DNA of 64,000 nt from Enterococcus faecalis_A (lineage in GTDB: Bacteria; Bacillota; Bacilli; Lactobacillales; Enterococcaceae): positions 62,001 through 126,000 of the forward strand of contig JBPDWA010000005.1 of the NCBI GenBank assembly GCA_051295955.1. Direction: 5' to 3'. A program made the position numbers and the translations under genes. Below are positions 62,846 through 64,000 of this stretch, piece after piece. Below the pieces are notes generated by a model. That model searched no databases and was not told the DNA's origin. It saw only the letters and a list, made by a program, of their open reading frames with translations. The first letter of the stretch is position 1. Each line of letters starts with the position of its first letter.

Positions 62846-64000
62846 TTAGCCTGGAAAATGCCAAACAACTGCTCTAAAGCCAGCTGGTGGTGCCGGAGTC
62901 CAACCGGATGTTGTAGAAACATAGCCGGAGCCGCCAGGATTATTTGCTTCAACAATTTGAACTGAGCCGCCGTTAACTGCTACAACTAAAACTGTGTGAA
63001 CGCCGCCAATCCAAGCATCTGGGCTATAAGCATTTTCGTATTGGACCACATCGCCTGGTTGTACGTTACTCCAACTTACTGCCGTTGCTCCTGAACCAAC
63101 ATATCCACTGTGAGGGCCGCCATAACCAAAGTTAATACCACCTGCAGCTAACCATCGACGAACAGAAACTAGACATTCGCCTGGTTCATTCCAACCAGTG
63201 CCATAGGAATTACCAACATCTGCCAATGCGGCTTTAATGGCAGCTTGTTTTGATGAAGTCGTGCTACCGTTGTTATTACCAGGGGTATTTGGTGTCGGTG
63301 CATAATGGTTGCCACCATTGTTAGAACCTGTATTCCCCGTAGTATTGTTACTGTTCATAGGAGTTTCTGAGCTTGCATCAGCAGCTGCAGCCGCAGCTGC
63401 TTCTTGTGCTTGTTTTTTTGCAAGCTCATCAGCTTTTTGAGCTGCTTCCTTTTGACGAGCTTGTTCTTCAGCAAGTTTCTTTTGAGCTGCTTCTTTTTGA
63501 GCAATGAAGTCAGATTTTTTCTTTTCTTCGTTCGTACGTTGTGCTTCCAAGTTATTTTTTGCAACTTCTTGCTGTAATTTTAAGGTATTTAGCGAAGCAG
63601 TTTGTTGATTTAGGTCTTTCGTAGCTGTCTCTAAATCAGAAATTTGTGCTTCAACTGATTTCGTCTTGGTTTCAACCGTCTTTTTGTCTTCATTTTGTTG
63701 TTCTAATAATTCATTGTTGGCTTTCACTAAAGTTGTCAGGCCTTGGACTCGGGTCAAAGCTTCTGAAATAGATTTAGCATTCAATATAACATCTAAATAA
63801 CTAGCTCCGCCGCCGCTCACTTGTACGTCACGCGCTTGTTTTCGCATTTGGACTTCTCTTTTTTGAATGCGAACGTTTAAATTAGAGATTTCCATGTAAA
63901 GTGCAGAAATTTCTTCAGATAGGGTTTTCTTCTTGGCAGCCAATTCTTCAACTTTACTAGCAGTAGTCGTTAACTTCTCTTCAATTGCTGCTAATTCTTG
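62846..64000 (-). CDS. SagA-like secreted hydrolase, 5' end outside the window
   Basis: The frame stays open to the right edge; upstream codons E-L-A-A-I-E-E-K-L-T-T-T-A are already coiled coil, so signal peptide and start are missing. The 384 visible codons give a PcsB/SagA-type coiled coil with K-Q-A-R-D-V-Q-V-S-G, an Ala/Lys-rich stretch, an Asn/Gly linker and a C-terminal papain-fold (CHAP/NlpC-like) domain: G-E-C-L-V-S-V-R-R-W-L with the nucleophile, V-Q-P-G-D-V-V-Q-Y and G-V-H-T-V-L-V-V. It would cut peptidoglycan in daughter-cell separation. Its N-terminal design is shared with the CAP-domain protein at 16382. Confidence 0.88.
   Translation of the reverse strand, partial: QELAAIEEKLTTTASKVEELAAKKKTLSEEISALYMEISNLNVRIQKREVQMRKQARDVQVSGGGASYLDVILNAKSISEALTRVQGLTTLVKANNELLEQQNEDKKTVETKTKSVEAQISDLETATKDLNQQTASLNTLKLQQEVAKNNLEAQRTNEEKKKSDFIAQKEAAQKKLAEEQARQKEAAQKADELAKKQAQEAAAAAAADASSETPMNSNNTTGNTGSNNGGNHYAPTPNTPGNNNGSTTSSKQAAIKAALADVGNSYGTGWNEPGECLVSVRRWLAAGGINFGYGGPHSGYVGSGATAVSWSNVQPGDVVQYENAYSPDAWIGGVHTVLVVAVNGGSVQIVEANNPGGSGYVSTTSGWTPAPPAGFRAVVWHFPG

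Overview
The window comes from the chromosome of a low-GC Gram-positive coccus of the order Lactobacillales, most probably an Enterococcus or a close relative. The evidence is AT-rich spacers, strong AGGAGG ribosome sites, PcsB/SagA-type secreted coiled-coil hydrolases, Mga-type regulators, a LevR-type sigma-54 activator with a mannose-family PTS, the alsS-alsD pair, htrA next to rlmH, and a class A sortase. The species cannot be fixed from the sequence alone.

Layout. 0-7 kb: a YcxB-like membrane protein, a nitroreductase-MarR pair, an NhaC-type antiporter behind a T-box leader whose specifier codon reads as tyrosine, a lipid-kinase gene broken by an in-frame TAG, and a DUF969-DUF979-pyroglutamyl peptidase operon. 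7.5-10 kb: two exported proteins with a permuted papain-like His...Cys arrangement. 10.6-16 kb: DUF308 protein, EIIC-like permease, AI-2E family exporter, a 42-residue small membrane ORF and oleate hydratase. 16.3-25 kb: a secreted coiled-coil/CAP protein, an Mga-type regulator, a small exported Ig-like protein and a 1509-residue sortase-anchored surface protein with five Ig-like repeats. 26-29 kb: an Spx protein, a purine permease and a HAD hydrolase. 29.4-36 kb: a sigma-54 activator and a five-gene PTS/SIS-deglycase operon with a clear -24/-12 promoter and an inverted-repeat activator site; this resembles fructoselysine/glucoselysine uptake systems. 36-38 kb: a decayed zone with a phenolic acid decarboxylase pseudogene, rlmH, a DnaA-box cluster, then htrA. 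39-46 kb: ytpR, uspA, a thioredoxin, an M42 peptidase, and the acetoin genes alsS-alsD. 45.8-49 kb: a putative type VII secretion toxin locus. 49.5-64 kb: a GH65 phosphorylase, an oligopeptide-binding lipoprotein, a second Mga-type regulator, a C39-like exported protein, a thiamine transporter under a TPP riboswitch, a sortase, a low-molecular-weight phosphatase, a TetR regulator and the 3' part of a SagA-like hydrolase that runs off the right edge.

The most unusual region is 45.8-49.05 kb. A 405-residue protein has an N-terminal alpha/beta-hydrolase-like domain and a helical C-terminal half. It is followed by two roughly 100-residue helical proteins and preceded by a membrane-anchored small protein. 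I read this as a reverse-domain (lipase first, LXG-like targeting domain last) type VIIb effector with helper and immunity genes. The immunity gene plus the toxin N-terminus is duplicated upstream, with near-identical 5' ends and diverged 3' ends, and a third toxin relic lies further upstream. No secretion apparatus genes are in the window.

No rRNA, tRNA, CRISPR array, intact insertion sequence or prophage was seen. Several annotated starts were shortened from the longest open frame because a good ribosome site precedes an internal ATG.
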